A stretch of 64,000 bases of DNA, taken from NCBI RefSeq assembly GCF_905163445.1, contig NC_053196.1, positions 13,789,501 through 13,853,500 on the forward strand, given 5' to 3'. This stretch comes from Pararge aegeria. Lineage: Eukaryota; Arthropoda; Insecta; Lepidoptera; Nymphalidae. This document shows positions 10,170-21,735 of this stretch, one piece after another (the stretch's first letter is position 1; each line of letters opens with the position of its first letter). A model generated the notes under the pieces. The model was not told the DNA's origin, did not search any database, and was given only the letters and a program-made list of their open reading frames with translations. The translations under genes and the position numbers were made by a program.

Positions 10170-10420
10170 AAAATAATAAATAAATATATTACGACAATAC
10201 ACACATCGCCATCTAGCCCCAACTTAAGCGTAGCTTTTATGTGGGTACTATGATAACTGATGAATATTTTTATGAATAATATAGTTACATAAATACTTAT
10301 AAATATAAACACCACTGAAAAACATTCATGTTCATCACACACACATTTTCCAGTTGTGGGAATCGAAGTCACGGCCTTGGACTCAGAAAGAAGAGCTGCC
10401 CACTGCGCCACTGTTAACGA
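10170..10420 (-). mobile_element. SINE-A, near full length
   Basis: On the minus strand: GGCGCAGTGGGCAGCTC head, GTGACTTCGATTCCCACAAC (box B, mutated GGTTCGATT to GACTTCGATT), CAGTGG.GTTTATA body, then CCATCTAG/GATGGCGATGTGTGTATT and an (AATAAAT) end. Confidence 0.85.
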
Positions 10421-10725
10421 CCTGTCATATTTTGTTCGTTTAAATTTGGTACTCAGATAAATTGGCCGGGCTTTATAAACTACACTACCGGCTTTATATG
10501 TATACAATAAACTATGAAAATAAGAAATGAGGTTCACATACAACGTTTGCTAAGAATCTCCGCTCACCTCTAGTGGGAAAGCAGCCTAATACTTGACGCC
10601 TTTATGTTATTTTATTAACATCCGCCTTGGAGGCTTTTTATAGATAAGAGACTCGGAGTTCATAGCGCTCAAATAATCATAAGATACGAGTACGTCACCG
10701 ACAGAAAAAAAATGTATAACTGATT
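10421..10725. other. No gene seen
   Basis: Unassigned sequence between SINE-A and the LINE-T tail; no coding signal. Confidence 0.5.
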
Positions 10726-11102
10726 CTCAAGATGAATACTATAATAGTATACGCTTTTACAACATGATCCCTAAGAAAATACTTGACCTACCAATGCATA
10801 CATTTAAAAAATGTGTAAAAACGCATCTAGTACAGCGAGGTTATTATACATTTGATGAATTCCTCAATGACAAGGTAGATTGAAAGCAGCCAGCCTCGCT
10901 CTCATCTCCCGCAAGATAGTAAAATGATTGCAAATGTTGATGTTGGAAAAGAGCAACTACTGAGTTTCTTGCCGGGTCTTCTCGGTAGAATCTGCTTTCC
11001 GAACCGGTGGTAGAGTCACTACAAACATACATACTTGACGTTTCAAAAGTGCTTATAAAGTAGGCCTACTTGAAATAAACGAATTTGAATTTGAATTTGA
11101 AT
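10726..11102 (+). pseudogene. LINE-T: C-terminus of a reverse transcriptase plus 3' UTR and tail
   Basis: In the frame starting at 10752 the sequence reads RFYNMIPKKILDLPMH, TFKKCVKTHLVQRGYY, TFDEFLNDKVD and then a stop at 10881-10883. This FYN.IP..I..LP...FK..VK..L...GYY...EFLND pattern is the extreme C-terminus of a common lepidopteran non-LTR RT. The 3' UTR follows (GCCGGGTCTTCTCGGTAGAA, GTAGAGTCACTACAAACATA, AAGTAGGCCTACTTGAAATA) and it ends in (GAATTT)n. Everything upstream is lost, as expected for incomplete reverse transcription. It is the only LINE-T copy here whose last 43 codons are still open. Confidence 0.8.
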
Positions 11103-11152
11103 ATCTATTGAACGTAGAAACATAGGACCTGTCATATATGATATCACTAAGA

Positions 11153-11344
11153 TGGTAGGTAGGTACTAAGATGACTGATGAATATTTTTATGACTAATAT
11201 ACATAAACACTTATAATATACATATAAAAACCCAGACACTGAAAAAAAATTATTTTCATCACACAAACATTTTCCAGTTGTGGAAATCGAACCCACGGTC
11301 TTGGACTCATAAAGCAAGGTCGCCCGCTGCGCCGATCGGCCGTC
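11153..11344 (-). mobile_element. SINE-A, 3'-truncated
   Basis: On the minus strand: head GGCCGATCGGCGCAGCGGGC, box B GTGGGTTCGATTTCCACAAC, body to AGTCATCTTAGTACC. The final GCTACGCTTACTTTGGGG block is missing. Confidence 0.8.
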
Positions 11345-12039
11345 GAATTCAAAATTAAAAAAACAATCTTAATATTATGAAGGTAAGAACAATTTAAGTA
11401 TTTAGGTTAGGTTTAATAGTTCTATGCCATGACACGGGACTAGACGGGTATTGAATTTACATACAAGTGTGGCCGTTTTTAACTAATAAGACGATTTCCT
11501 CAAATAGTGTGTCGTGAGGGTCAGAGAGACGCTGGGGGCAGGGTAAACACTGCTTTTACGCATCTACTGCACGACACTAAGTATGAATGACATTCAAACC
11601 ATCACATACTATAAACTGGGAAGGAAGTAAAACTTGACTGTTTAGTGTGAAATATTTTCTGTATATCATAATTTAGTTTCAAGATCGATCGACTAAAATA
11701 GCTTTAGTCTATCTTCACGCCTAGTACGCCGTTATTCCCAGTTAACATTAACACCTGCACCCCTAGTACGAATTGGATAATTGGTTCACGCTTGTACGCT
11801 ATAGCATTTAGAACGTAAATGGGGGAAAAGGTGATAACGTATAGTGATTTCGCTCAAATAGTTTAAATGCTTTGTAAGCGCTGCCAGCTCGTGCGGAAAG
11901 GCATCGGCCACTTCAAAGACAGGGCACGTACTTTTTGGTTGGACTCAGATAACGAAGAGTATTTTGATATTCCATTGCTTTTTATTGCTACATGAATAAA
12001 TAATGCACAATTAATTTATTTTCACATAGTTTTTTTCAT
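11345..12039. other. No gene seen
   Basis: About 700 bp without recognisable repeat or coding signal; slightly richer in GC around 11880-11940. Confidence 0.55.
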
Positions 12040-12190
12040 ACTTATAATTTGGTAAGTGGTAAACCATCGTCTATAACTAAGCAACACTTAGCAGGGCGTG
12101 CAAGGAACACGTCCTGCAATTTAGCGGTCCTGTGTCCACCAACCTGAAGCGTAACTGCTAAACCTCATGCGCCTGTTATTTCACCAGCAA
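12040..12190 (-). mobile_element. Element G, 3' half
   Basis: On the minus strand: GCGCATGAGGTTTAGCAG, TTCAGGTTGGTGGACACAGG, TTGCAGGACGTGTTCCTTGC, GATGGTTTACCACTTACC. This order matches 29260-29580. The element ends soon after CTTACC without a clear poly(A). Confidence 0.7.
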
Positions 12191-12451
12191 TCTTCAGATC
12201 TGGAACACAGCATTGAAATACGCATGTTGGTAGTACTTTCCCGGATGAGCTCTGTCTCACAGAGCTCTACTAAAACTGTTTCCCAAGTAGGGTATACTGC
12301 AAACCCTTATTTGATTTTTGGTACATGCGAACAGTACACGCAGATGAACCCGAGGTAATTCTAGTAGAAAATAGTATAAATAAGTAGTTGTACACGTAAT
12401 AATAGAAAAGTGTAGTCTGAATATATTTTAGATTAATGTTGTTGTACTACG

Positions 12452-12600
12452 CCATCATCACTACATCATTACCGAATCAAGACACGGGTGTCCTCTTAAA
12501 ATGAGAGAGGTTTAGGCCGTTGTAGATTTCACACGCCTTTGAAAGAACTCTCAGGTATGCAGGTTTCCTCATGATCTTTTCCTACACCGTCAAAGCAAGT
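12452..12600 (-). mobile_element. SINE-B, 5'-truncated
   Basis: Keeps the tail half only: ACTTGCTTTGACGGTGTAGG, AAGATCATGAGGAAACCTGC, TGAGAGTTC, TGTGAAATC and a GATG-rich end. The tRNA-like head is gone. Confidence 0.75.
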
Positions 12601-13344
12601 TTTCATGCTATAAATAATATACTTTTAATAATAATTATAGCATTTTCGATTTTGTATATATACATATATTATCTTTCTCGAAAACCATCAAAGTTTTCGT
12701 GGAAACCTGCACTAGGAGTGGATGCTACTAATAGCCGTAAATTCAAATTTGCGTCGGATTTATAAGCAGACTATCAGCTGCTACCGGGGGAATTTCCCTG
12801 TTCGAAAAAGCTGTAAAATTTATTAGTTTATACGCTTCATATTATATAATTCAAAGTTTTCTCAGTTATTGCCACCAGATGAAATCTAAACATTAATTAA
12901 TGTTTTGATGTTCTTTAGACACCTATCCACTAAAGTCTGTTATGATATAAGCACATTATCTCTTTCTGAAATAAGTTTTAGTTTATTTTTGACCAATGAT
13001 ATATAGCTAGGATAGACCGGCTACAATTATAAAAAGGTACGACTACATCACAAAATACCTTAATGAGTAGCAACATCTCGCACCGCCGTCGTTTCGTTTA
13101 AGACCTTTGCTTAACCTCTTTACGTTTTAGCTACGATAATTTGCTTGGTGTAAAATAATAATAGAAATGTCCCGTATAACATAAATAAAATAGTTCCGCA
13201 TGAAGTGACCAACTTAGCACACTAGAATCATAATGTACATCTTCTACAAATTAGTTATTTTACAAACTAGTATCATAATTGTTGTAGTAATACCTACCAA
13301 ATCTTTTACAAATTAGTTATTTAGCTCGGTGTTTCTCGAAACAA
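12601..13344. other. No gene seen
   Basis: AT-rich. A phrase ACAAATTAGTTATTTTACAA repeats loosely at 13246 and 13309. No coding signal. Confidence 0.5.
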
Positions 13345-13652
13345 ATATATGAAACGTAAGCTAACAGAAAAATCCTGTTATAATGTTAGGGAAAAAAATG
13401 CTTGGGTGTGAATTGTTCTATCTTCATAGCTTAATATTAATTAACTGTGAGATGATGATAACAAGAAAAATTTCTGGTTAAGTTTGTTGTGGGGTCTTCT
13501 TAGACCAGGGCGCGTTTGGAACTCTCGCAGCTTTAGGTTTAAGTTGGCGAACGAAGTTATTACCATACCCTTACAGTTATGTAAACATATATGTATGAAC
13601 GTTATAAGTGCCTGTGATAGGCCTTCATGAATAAAGAAATTTTGAATTTGAA
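13345..13652 (+). mobile_element. LINE-U 3' end, truncated
   Basis: GAAACGTAAGCTAACAGAAA, ATGCTTGGGTGTGAATTG, TGTGAGATGATGATAACAAG, TCTTCTTAGACCAGGGCGCG, TTTAAGTTGGCGAACGAAG, GTGCCTGTGATAGGCC and the tail AAATTTTGAATTTGAA. One of the best-preserved copies. Confidence 0.8.
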
Positions 13653-14216
13653 AAATTATTAATAATGGTTTATACATCACATCACCTTCTGATGCAAAAA
13701 TCCATATTTGAGTCTGACTCATTCTCAACTCTCTCAACTCACAACTTGGCCGATTTGGAAATGTTTAAATTTTTTTATGGTCCGTACTAGTTATTATAAT
13801 ATAGCGCTATTTATAAACGAAAACAGAGCTGTTACTTTTTAACGGTGTTACAGGATATCCGATCTTACTACTTACTGCTAGCACATCAACACAGAACGGA
13901 TAATTAAGTAACGCTAAGAAAATAAATAGTTCTCGCTTAATTAAAAGATACGAACGCGTATGAATTCGCGGTCAACAGCTAACTAGTAAATACTCTTCAG
14001 ACCACCATTGAGTTCAAGAAAGGTTTGCCAGTGAGAGAATGTTTGCAGCAGTAAGACCGTCTTTGCATGCTTGATAAAAGCATTATCACAAAATTGTATT
14101 ATTTTTGTCTATATTATTTTATGTTTACGTACAATAAATTGTTTTCTCTTCTCTAGTTCGGATCAAAAACGGTCGCCCAGGCTAAAAGCCAGTTTATGTG
14201 TTTAATATATTTTCTT
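13653..14216. other. No gene seen
   Basis: AT-rich; no repeat family recognised. Confidence 0.5.
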
Positions 14217-14385
14217 AGGGAACGTCGTCAGTTGTCTGGGAAGTGTACAACGGGTTCCCCGGACGTCCAATAAATCCAACGACAGGGACATGCCGTGGTG
14301 GTTTTTAGTTCGGGTAAACGAGTCCCACATAACCTCTGTCCTGCCCAAAAGGACAGAGGTAGCCATAAAGCTTTTCCACCACGAC

Positions 14386-14416
<31 letters not shown>

Positions 14417-14427
14417 AACGTCGTCAG
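14217..14427 (+). mobile_element. Young poly(A) retroposon with target-site duplication
   Basis: The insert 14232-14413 is flanked by perfect copies of GGGAACGTCGTCAG (14218-14231 and 14414-14427). It ends in an uninterrupted run of 28 A. The body contains a perfect 9-bp stem, CCTCTGTCC at 14333-14341 and GGACAGAGG at 14351-14359, and ends TTTTCCACCACGAC before the A tail. An open stretch reads LSGKCTTGSPDVQ then stop at its start. That fits the last codons and 3' UTR of an R1-like or similar LINE, but a SINE using that LINE's 3' end is equally possible. The perfect duplication and pure A tail indicate recent insertion. Confidence 0.85.
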
Positions 14428-15045
14428 CTAATCCTTTGCCGTTACGGATTATCCCTTATGTTAAGTATGAGTCGTGCTTAATTAAATTTAATAGGGAACG
14501 AAGTTAGTAATTAAATTCCAGTAACATTATTTGAAGTAACTAAAGACTTTAAATCGACCTCCAAGGAATCCCCGACGATCTAAGAAGGGTTATATCTGTA
14601 AAAAGAAAAAAATGTTTACTGATCGATCCCGTGTTATTATTGTGTAGTTCATCGGTTGCCATCCATTGTCTTTATCATCAATTTCACTTGACAATTAATG
14701 TTGCTTTTCGAAAGTAAATGCACAAATCACGTCAGGAATACTCAAGTACTCAAACTTTAGGTGTGCCTTTAATGTTTGAAGAGTTCACTCAATTTTCCGA
14801 GACCCTCTAATAGATCTTCATCAAATTTGATTAAATCTAAGGTATACCTAACGAATTAAACAAACAAAGAATCGTCAAAATCGATTTATAAATATTGGCG
14901 GAGTAAATATACAAAGAAAAACATAAAGTCTAATTGAGAACATCCTGCATTTTTTAAATTGGTTTAAAATTGGGGGTAGGTACCCAGTGGAGCCTTAACT
15001 TTAATTTCGGCTTTCAATGAAATAAATAAATAGAATTCTAATCAT
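14428..15045. other. No gene seen
   Basis: AT-rich, no recognised repeat. GGGAACGAAGTTAG at 14494 weakly echoes the nearby target-site sequence. Confidence 0.5.
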
Positions 15046-15295
15046 TGGATAGAAGCAGTGGCTACTTTACGGAACTCCGATACAGGAGCATCTTCGGGAG
15101 ATGTTGACTTTACAATGAACAATTGCTAAATCAGTTTCTAAGAAATTGTTCATGTAAATCAATGTTCATCTCCGGTTGGAGCGAAGCGTGCGGAGAGAGT
15201 ACACTCGAGTGGAACGTGGAAGATCTGTTTTGTGTGGAGCATAAAGATTGAGAAAATTATAAGTTGCACCGTACCTACAGATTTTCCTGGTTTAA
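15046..15295 (-). mobile_element. PAL element with internal deletion
   Basis: Begins ATTGGATAGAAGCAG (3' end, minus orientation), jumps to CAGGAGCATCTTCGGGAGAT, then GTTGACTTTACAATGAACAA. The opposite arm carries GAAGATCTGTTTTGTGTGG and CCTACAGATTTTCCTG. The outer part of the second arm is missing. Confidence 0.7.
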
Positions 15296-15389
15296 TAACA
15301 ACGTCAAGACTAGATTTGTAGTGAATGTACCAACCGCCAGAATCATTTGGCTTATCCTACAATTCTTCTAATAATATAAATTTGAAAGT

Positions 15390-15575
15390 GTTGTTGTTTG
15401 TTACTCAATCACGCAAGAACAGCTGAACGGATTTTGATGAAATTTGCCATGCATGTAGCCTTTGACATGGAAAAGAACATATGCTACCTTTTATCCAGTT
15501 CCCGAGGGAACATTGAAAATGGTTAACCCAACTCTGAAGTCTACGCAGACGAAGTCGAGGGCAGAAGCTAGTATA
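15390..15575 (-). repeat. Family D interspersed repeat
   Basis: Ends on the right in CGCAGACGAAGTCGAGGGCA then GAAGCTAGTA. The left side has GAACGGATTTTGATGAAATT, the typical tail-side phrase. Orientation is minus. Confidence 0.65.
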
Positions 15576-15686
15576 AAAAAAAAAAATTACAAAATTAGAA
15601 TTTCGAATGAAGGGAAATATACCCTTTGTAATATTGAAAGTAATGACCAAATCGGCCCGACAGAACCACTTCCTTGTTAGAAAACG

Positions 15687-15738
15687 GTCGCCACTGGACC
15701 AACTTGCGTGGTACCACGCAAATTGGTCCAGTGACGAC
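15687..15738. repeat. 52-bp near-perfect palindrome
   Basis: Arms 15687-15711 and 15714-15738 pair at 23 of 25 positions, and the centre GTAC is itself palindromic. The core reads CACTGGACCAACTTGCGTGG and its complement. No other copy was seen in the window. Confidence 0.9.
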
Positions 15739-17007
15739 AAATAAATTTGTATGTATTTAAAAAAGTATATTGAATTGAGAGTTACAAGGCCGGTTGTGCA
15801 AGAATTTTGTACAAAAAGCTATCTTGTGTTAACCCTATTGTACCTATTATACGAAACCGCTCAAGATGTATTTCAGTAGGCAGTTTTTTATTCATACTTC
15901 ATGTCGTCCATTGCTAAGCAGACATGCGATTGTTTGCGTCTATTTTTAAAACCTCGATATAATAGTGTAAGGTTGACTTTCCACGAGATTTGTGGAGTGT
16001 GAAACGGAATGTGCTTTAAACCGCCCAAAAAGATTGCTTAGTTTCATTTCTTAACTAGCTTAAGTTTGGCGAAATGGAGGTAAAATTATACTTCATTACT
16101 TATCTCCTGTAACTCTTTTAAAGTAAGTTGCCCAATATTGAATTATTCATAGTTATTACGAAAGCACAATTATTATTACCATAATAAATGTTTCGATAGT
16201 CAAAGATGGCGCTTAAAGATGTTTAGAGGAGAGTGCTGACTGTTTTAGCGTTAAGATCAGTTTTTCGCACCGAAATGTCCAGATTAAACTTCTTCAGTGC
16301 TATTCCTTTATTTTTGTTATATTTGTGTGTGTGCAGTTACGAACTGAAATTTAAACAAATGGTCTTATCTTTGTGTCAATTTTCGTTAAGATAGTTTCAG
16401 CGGTCAAAGGTTTTTCAGTGTTTTGTCTGTGTGTTTCAGTTAGTCAGACAAGCATGTATTGATAAGTTGGTTGGATTTGTATTAACACCTCCGCGAAAAA
16501 AAAATAAAAAAAAAATCTTTGTGAAGCTCTGGTGGAAAGCCACCTTTATAGGCAAGTTTGTGACTGTACTCTGTAGTCTATTTCTTTATGACCCCGGAGA
16601 GTGAATTACATATTGTTATATTTTTAGGAAATGAAATGGTCTCTTTCTTTGAAAAGGTGGATAGCGTAGCTTTTAGAAGTGGAAAATAACCAGAGGCCCC
16701 CTACTAGTGTTACCTTCCGCACAAATGGTGAAAAATGTACCTACTCCCATACAACGTGGGGTTAAGTTTACGCCCCCACGAGAAATTATATATTTTTACG
16801 ACACTTTGTTATATAATCAACTTAATTACTAATTTTAATTCATATTGTTAATTTTTTTATGCAAGGACCTACTGCCTCATTCGTTATCTAGTTCTGTATA
16901 ATTTTGCTATATCACATTTGCGTGTACCTTACGTATATCGCAACATTACATTTTAAACAAACATATTTTAAATTATTTATGTATTATTTCTTGAACAACA
17001 TTAACAT
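15739..17007. other. 1.27 kb with no gene seen
   Basis: Only a short match to a second site was found: CCCATACAACGTGGGGTTAA at 16747 against CCCATTCAACGTGGGGTTAA at 17752, each followed by an ACGCCC. It may be a small repeat of unknown type. Confidence 0.5.
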
Positions 17008-17202
17008 GGAAAATGTTTGTGATGAACATGAATGTTTTTCAGTGTCTGGGTGTTTATATGTATATTATAAGTATTTATGTGTAATTATATAAATAAAAAT
17101 ATTCAACAGCTATCTTAGTACCCATAACACAAGCTACGCTTACTTTGGGGCTAGATGGCGATGTGTGTATTGTCGTAGTATATTTATTTATTTTATTTAT
17201 TT
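17008..17202 (+). mobile_element. SINE-A, head missing
   Basis: Starts at GGAAAATGTTTGTGATGAAC, just after the tRNA-like part, and runs to GATGGCGATGTGTGTATTG and a (TTTA)n tail. Loss of the 5' end is typical of incomplete retroposition. Confidence 0.85.
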
Positions 17203-18170
17203 AACATCATTGAGTCCTCCTTGGTAGCTTCTGTAGTGGTTTAGTAATTTGTACACTCAATTTGTCTTATATGTCAGGGAAACCCAATTGCTTTATATAG
17301 TTATTGCCAAGATTAGGTAATTTTCTTTCTCTCTGTACCGGCATATTATGTACAAATAAAAGACATTATACCAGCATGGTTAAGCAACGAGAAAAACGGT
17401 GAAAGAGGCTGTTCCCAACCACATCGACTCCGTCCTTCACCTTCCTCTCACTCTCTTTGACTCATCATGGTGATGTAGTGACGGCATCATATTATGTACA
17501 AAGTTTATTGATTAAGGTATGTTAGATGAAATAGTTATGGATGGTTGAGGGAACACAGGGAAGAAAGTTCTCGTCATCAGACGATGAATCATGCTAGAAA
17601 ATCCATCTCTTCTCTATCGGCATATTGCACGCTTTTTATGATTTTTATAATAACTGCCATATAAATACGTACAACGTTAATAATGAAAGGCTTATTGAAG
17701 CTGTAAATAATAAGTAATATATAAAAGCAAAATATAGCCTTTTAGCACCGTCCCATTCAACGTGGGGTTAAAAACGCCCGGGACCCACTTTTAGCACGTA
17801 TACCGACAAACGTAACATTCGCAGTACTGATCCAATGCTACAAATTGACGCAGCAATATTTAAGCTCCAGTTAATGTAAAGTTCAACATAATTACGGGCA
17901 TTTCACAAGCTATTTAATGTAATTTTAAAGACTTAGAGTTAAAATGACCCCACTTAGTATGCGAAAGGTTAAATGCAATATACTTATGTAAAAATAGAGT
18001 ACAGAACTAAAAGGATAGATCCATAATATGACGCGGAAGTGCTACGCAGATAAGCAGGCTGTCGGCGTAGCGAAATGCATTTTGTGGCGTACGTTTTGAT
18101 TTTTCATAAAAAGATTCAAATTTGACATCACTTTTGACGTTAGGAGTCTGATAAAAGACCTATTAAACGT
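17203..18170. other. No gene seen
   Basis: Unassigned. Includes the second ACGTGGGGTTAA site (17752-17783). Confidence 0.5.
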
Positions 18171-18232
18171 ATAGGTATGAACGCTTCTTAAGTGTCTGTG
18201 ATAGGCCTACATGAGTAATGAATTGTGTACTA
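18171..18232 (+). repeat. LINE-U tail fragment
   Basis: GTATGAACGCTTCTTAAGTG then TCTGTGATAGGCCTACATGA is the last 60 bp of LINE-U. The (TTTGAA)n tail is reduced to GTAATGAATTG. Confidence 0.65.
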
Positions 18233-18914
18233 CATCTGAGATAAAAGTTATACAATTCAAATTTAATAGCGAAAAATACCCTCAATGCTAGTGACTTGAC
18301 TTTCATCTCCACGTCAAAATCTGATGAGATTACAGTGAAACTTAGCTGACGTATGCTATCTAGCTTAAGCTAAGCCATGAAAATATAGCGATCCTGTTGG
18401 CTGGACCTAAATCCATCCAGAATAAAACAGTCACACAGCTGCGTGCATAAAACAGACTTAAAAGCTACCGCTTTAAACCGAGCTAAAGCTTTAAATCGAC
18501 TTAAAAATCCCCACAAAAGGCTATCATAGTTAGTCTTCGAAATTTCGCTTTTCCACGAATCGTAAGGTTTACCAAATATGCCATGTAAACAGATCGCTGA
18601 TGAATACAAACATACAAATAAATTCGAATGAATAACGAATATTTATAATGATTTTCGTGTAGTAAACACAGTCGCTAAATTGTATTCATGTTAATAAATT
18701 AATATGAGCATAACGTTGATTTGCTTAATAGTATAAATTATAATACAATAGTACATTTTTATACTTTAAATTATAATAAAACACTGAAAGCTCAAAAATT
18801 TCATTAATTTTTGGTTTGTCCAAGTTGCGCAAATTAAATAAAAAACCCATTTTGTCATGGGTACGAAATCATAATCTAAATATCAAAAAAAAAAATATTT
18901 AATAATCGCATTAC
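18233..18914. other. No gene seen
   Basis: A 79-codon minus-strand frame (18370-18609) has no recognisable motif. AGCTTAAGCTAAG near 18361 and GCTTTAAACCGAGCTAAAGC near 18470 are small palindromic phrases. Confidence 0.45.
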
Positions 18915-19161
18915 TGACGGCCGATTGGCAGCTCAGTAGTGACCCTGCTTTCTGTGTCTAAGGCCGTGGGTTCGATTCCCACAACTGGAAGATGTTTGTG
19001 TTATGAACATGAATGTTTTTCAGTGGTTGGCAGTTTATTTGAATATTATAAATATTATTTCTAAATTTTTATCAGTATCTCAGTATCCATGGCACAAGCT
19101 ACGGCTACTTTGGGGCTAGAAGGCGATGTGTCTATTTTCGAAATAGTAGTAATCTATTTAA
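18915..19161 (+). mobile_element. SINE-A, near full length
   Basis: GACGGCCGATTGGCAGCTCA head, box B GTGGGTTCGATTCCCACAAC, body, GGGGCTAGAAGGCGATGTG. Diverged in the second half (ATCCATGGCACAAGCTACGG). Confidence 0.9.
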
Positions 19162-19557
19162 TAGTTTATTACTGGTCTTGTGAAGAATTGTTGTCTATGT
19201 TACAAAATACATCTATTATAGTTTAAAGTAATAATGCACGGTTTCCCCTGACATATTATGAAATACGTCAGTGACTATTTCGCAGTAATTCCTATCGCTC
19301 TTTTTACGTGAGCCAACTTACACCGTTATAGCACTTGACATAACCTTACTGAGGTGCCATATTCCGAATTTATAGCACCACAGTTCTATTTAGATCTATT
19401 CGAGAATATTGCTTAGCGCTATTGCAATCACAATTGTTTTCATTTATATGGACATTTTATTTTCAGAGAAAATTGCAAATATTTTCAGTATTTTCTATGT
19501 GAGAAAATATCTAAACACATTTCAGATAAGGATTATTAGGGAAAAAGGTTTAATTAT
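19162..19557. other. No gene seen
   Basis: AT-rich spacer between two SINE-A copies in opposite orientation. Confidence 0.5.
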
Positions 19558-19897
19558 AAATAAATAAATATATATAAATAAACTACGAAAATACACACAT
19601 CGCCATCTAGCCCCAATGTGAGCGTAGCTTGTGTTATGGGTACTAAGATAGCTATTGAAAATTTTGATGAATATAATACACATAAATACTTTGATGAATA
19701 TAAAATACACAAATACTTTGATGAATAGAAAATTTTGATGAATATAATACACATAAATACTTATAATATACAGATAAACACCCAGACACTGAAAAACAAT
19801 CATGTTCATTACACAAGCATTTTCCAGTTGTAGGAATCGACCCCACGGCCAAGGATTCAAAAAGCAGGGTCGCTGCTCACTGCGCCAGTCGGCCGTC
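19558..19897 (-). mobile_element. SINE-A with internal tandem expansion
   Basis: Full-length head (GACGGCCGACTGGCGCAGTG on the minus strand) and end. About 80 bp longer than other copies because the phrase TTTGATGAATATAATACACA with TAAATAC is repeated about four times between 19655 and 19760. Confidence 0.9.
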
Positions 19898-20693
19898 TAA
19901 GTTAGACGTCAGAGTGAAAATTGAAGATATTTATTTATTTATTTATTTATTCCCATCTTACATTTTTATCATTACAGGAAAAAGTTATCCTAATACGACA
20001 ATGCAGCATGTTATGTAAATTTTAATAATATATATAACTATAGTGTATATGATAAAATCCAAATCGCTATATTTCTGAGTTCACTCAGAGTGCAACAAAA
20101 TAAATCCGTCTTCTCGGCTATCACATTGAGGGTATGGAGTGCGCGCGTCAGTGGCGCCTCCTTCAGTAGCTTAGTGAAGATTATATATTATTTTAGGGTC
20201 AACAATTTTAAATATTATTCCACAGGGCTCAATTGAGAACCCCTTTCTATTTTTTGTGTGTATTTAAAATAATCCATCACACTCTGGTGACATTGTAACA
20301 ACTGATTGCAGATAATACATCTCCGTTTTTATTTAAGATGCTATTTAACATGTATCTCACTGGTTTTGCTATTCTACGAATCATCTGGTTTATAATAACT
20401 CACAGCCGTGTGGCGACGGATCAGAATACAATTGTCACAACTATATTTATACAAAATGGAGAGCGGGCAGCTGAACGGCTATTTGTTATTAAACATCACA
20501 CACACAAGAAACACCTAAATTATCTAAATTTGAACTTCTAATTGTTCTACGTAAAGGTAATACATATGTTTTCGTATATCCACTTTGATGGATATATTCA
20601 TATATCTACTTAAATGGTTAATAAGGGTCTTCCCTTATTAACATTATCTATCAACAATATGTTTTATTTTTCTAATGTTTAAAAGTTTCATAA
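19898..20693. other. No gene seen
   Basis: Contains an (ATTT)n run at about 19932-19950. A 67-codon frame at 20338 has no family match. Confidence 0.5.
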
Positions 20694-20950
20694 TCCCTAC
20701 AAATATTATAAATGTGAATGTAAGTTTGTTTGTTACGATTTCCCGAGAAAATTACTGAACCGATCTTCATGAAACTATATAGAGAAATAATATAGTATAC
20801 TTTTCAATGAAAAAAAAGTTACGTAAGATAAAAAAAATGTTTGGGAAAAAATCTCAAAATCTCATATATGACTATAGGAGTAGACTATGTAGCAGTACGC
20901 TGCCTCCCAAAATTACGCGGGCGAAGCCACAGGGCACATCTAGTTAAGTT
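20694..20950 (-). repeat. Family D interspersed repeat
   Basis: Left: CTACAAATATTATAAATGTG then TTTGTTTGTTACGATT. Right: ACGCGGGCGAAGCCACAGGG and CACATCTAGTTAA. These are the tail and head of the family in minus orientation, about 255 bp in all. Confidence 0.65.
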
Positions 20951-21389
20951 ATAAGTTTGTTGACAATTTTGCATTCGTATGATTTTTAGCGGCTACTTAA
21001 TTGGTGTATGTGTTATTTTCTTTGTACTAATTTTAAGTATTGAGTAAAATGTTTGGGCCTTAATAAATAAAAAAAAACATTGTTCATGAGATACTATTCC
21101 ACATAATCTTTAGGGAAATCATATATATATTATTTTTTAAGTGTTTCTTTTTCGTTTCAACTTTAATTTTATCTTTACTTTCTGTTTAATTTAATTCCAA
21201 GTTGTGTACACATACTTTGGGTTGTAGCTTAGAACAAAACTTGTTATTACTTATATTTAGATCTACTTTTAGTTATAACCTGTTTTGTGTACCTAATAAC
21301 AATAAATAAACAATAAATAAAAACAGCCTAGTGGCAGACGGACAGACAGACGGACAGACAGCATTGTCTTAGAATGGGTTCCCGTTTTA
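20951..21389. other. No gene seen
   Basis: AT-rich; a GACGGACAGACA repeat run at 21338-21362 is the only simple repeat. Confidence 0.5.
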
Positions 21390-21735
21390 CCCTTTAGGTA
21401 CAGAATTCTAAAAACCTTCGTGGTAATGAGTATATGCTTTTGTAACATGCTACCGCAGGAAATAATAGGGTTTTCCTTTGCAAACATTTAAACAATGTAT
21501 CAAAACACATTTAATACAACGAGGTTACTGTGTAATTGAAGAATTTTCTTTTGATGAAATGACAAGGTTGCTTGAAGGCAGACCGTTTGTTTGGCTTTCA
21601 TTTCACACAAGATAGAAATATGGTTGTTAAATTTTAAAATGAATTGGAAAAGAGCAAGTGCTGAGTTTTTTTGTCAGCTTCTTCTTGGTGGAGGCTGCCT
21701 TTCGAACTTTAAAATTAATAGTTTTTGAATTTTAG
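21390..21735 (+). pseudogene. LINE-T reverse transcriptase C-terminus, frameshifted
   Basis: One frame reads ICFCNMLPQEIIGFSFANI then stop. After a one-base shift it continues KQCIKTHLIQRGYCVIEEF. This is the same C-terminal end as at 10752-10880, but broken by a frameshift and extra bases near 21545. The 3' UTR phrase GGAAAAGAGCAAGTGCTGAG is present on the plus strand, and the (TTTGAA)n tail has been lost. Confidence 0.7.

Noticed and set aside
14210..14220. CTTAGGG next to the young poly(A) retroposon as a sign of telomere-specific insertion
   Set aside because: There is no (TTAGG)n array, and the target-site duplication is an ordinary sequence.
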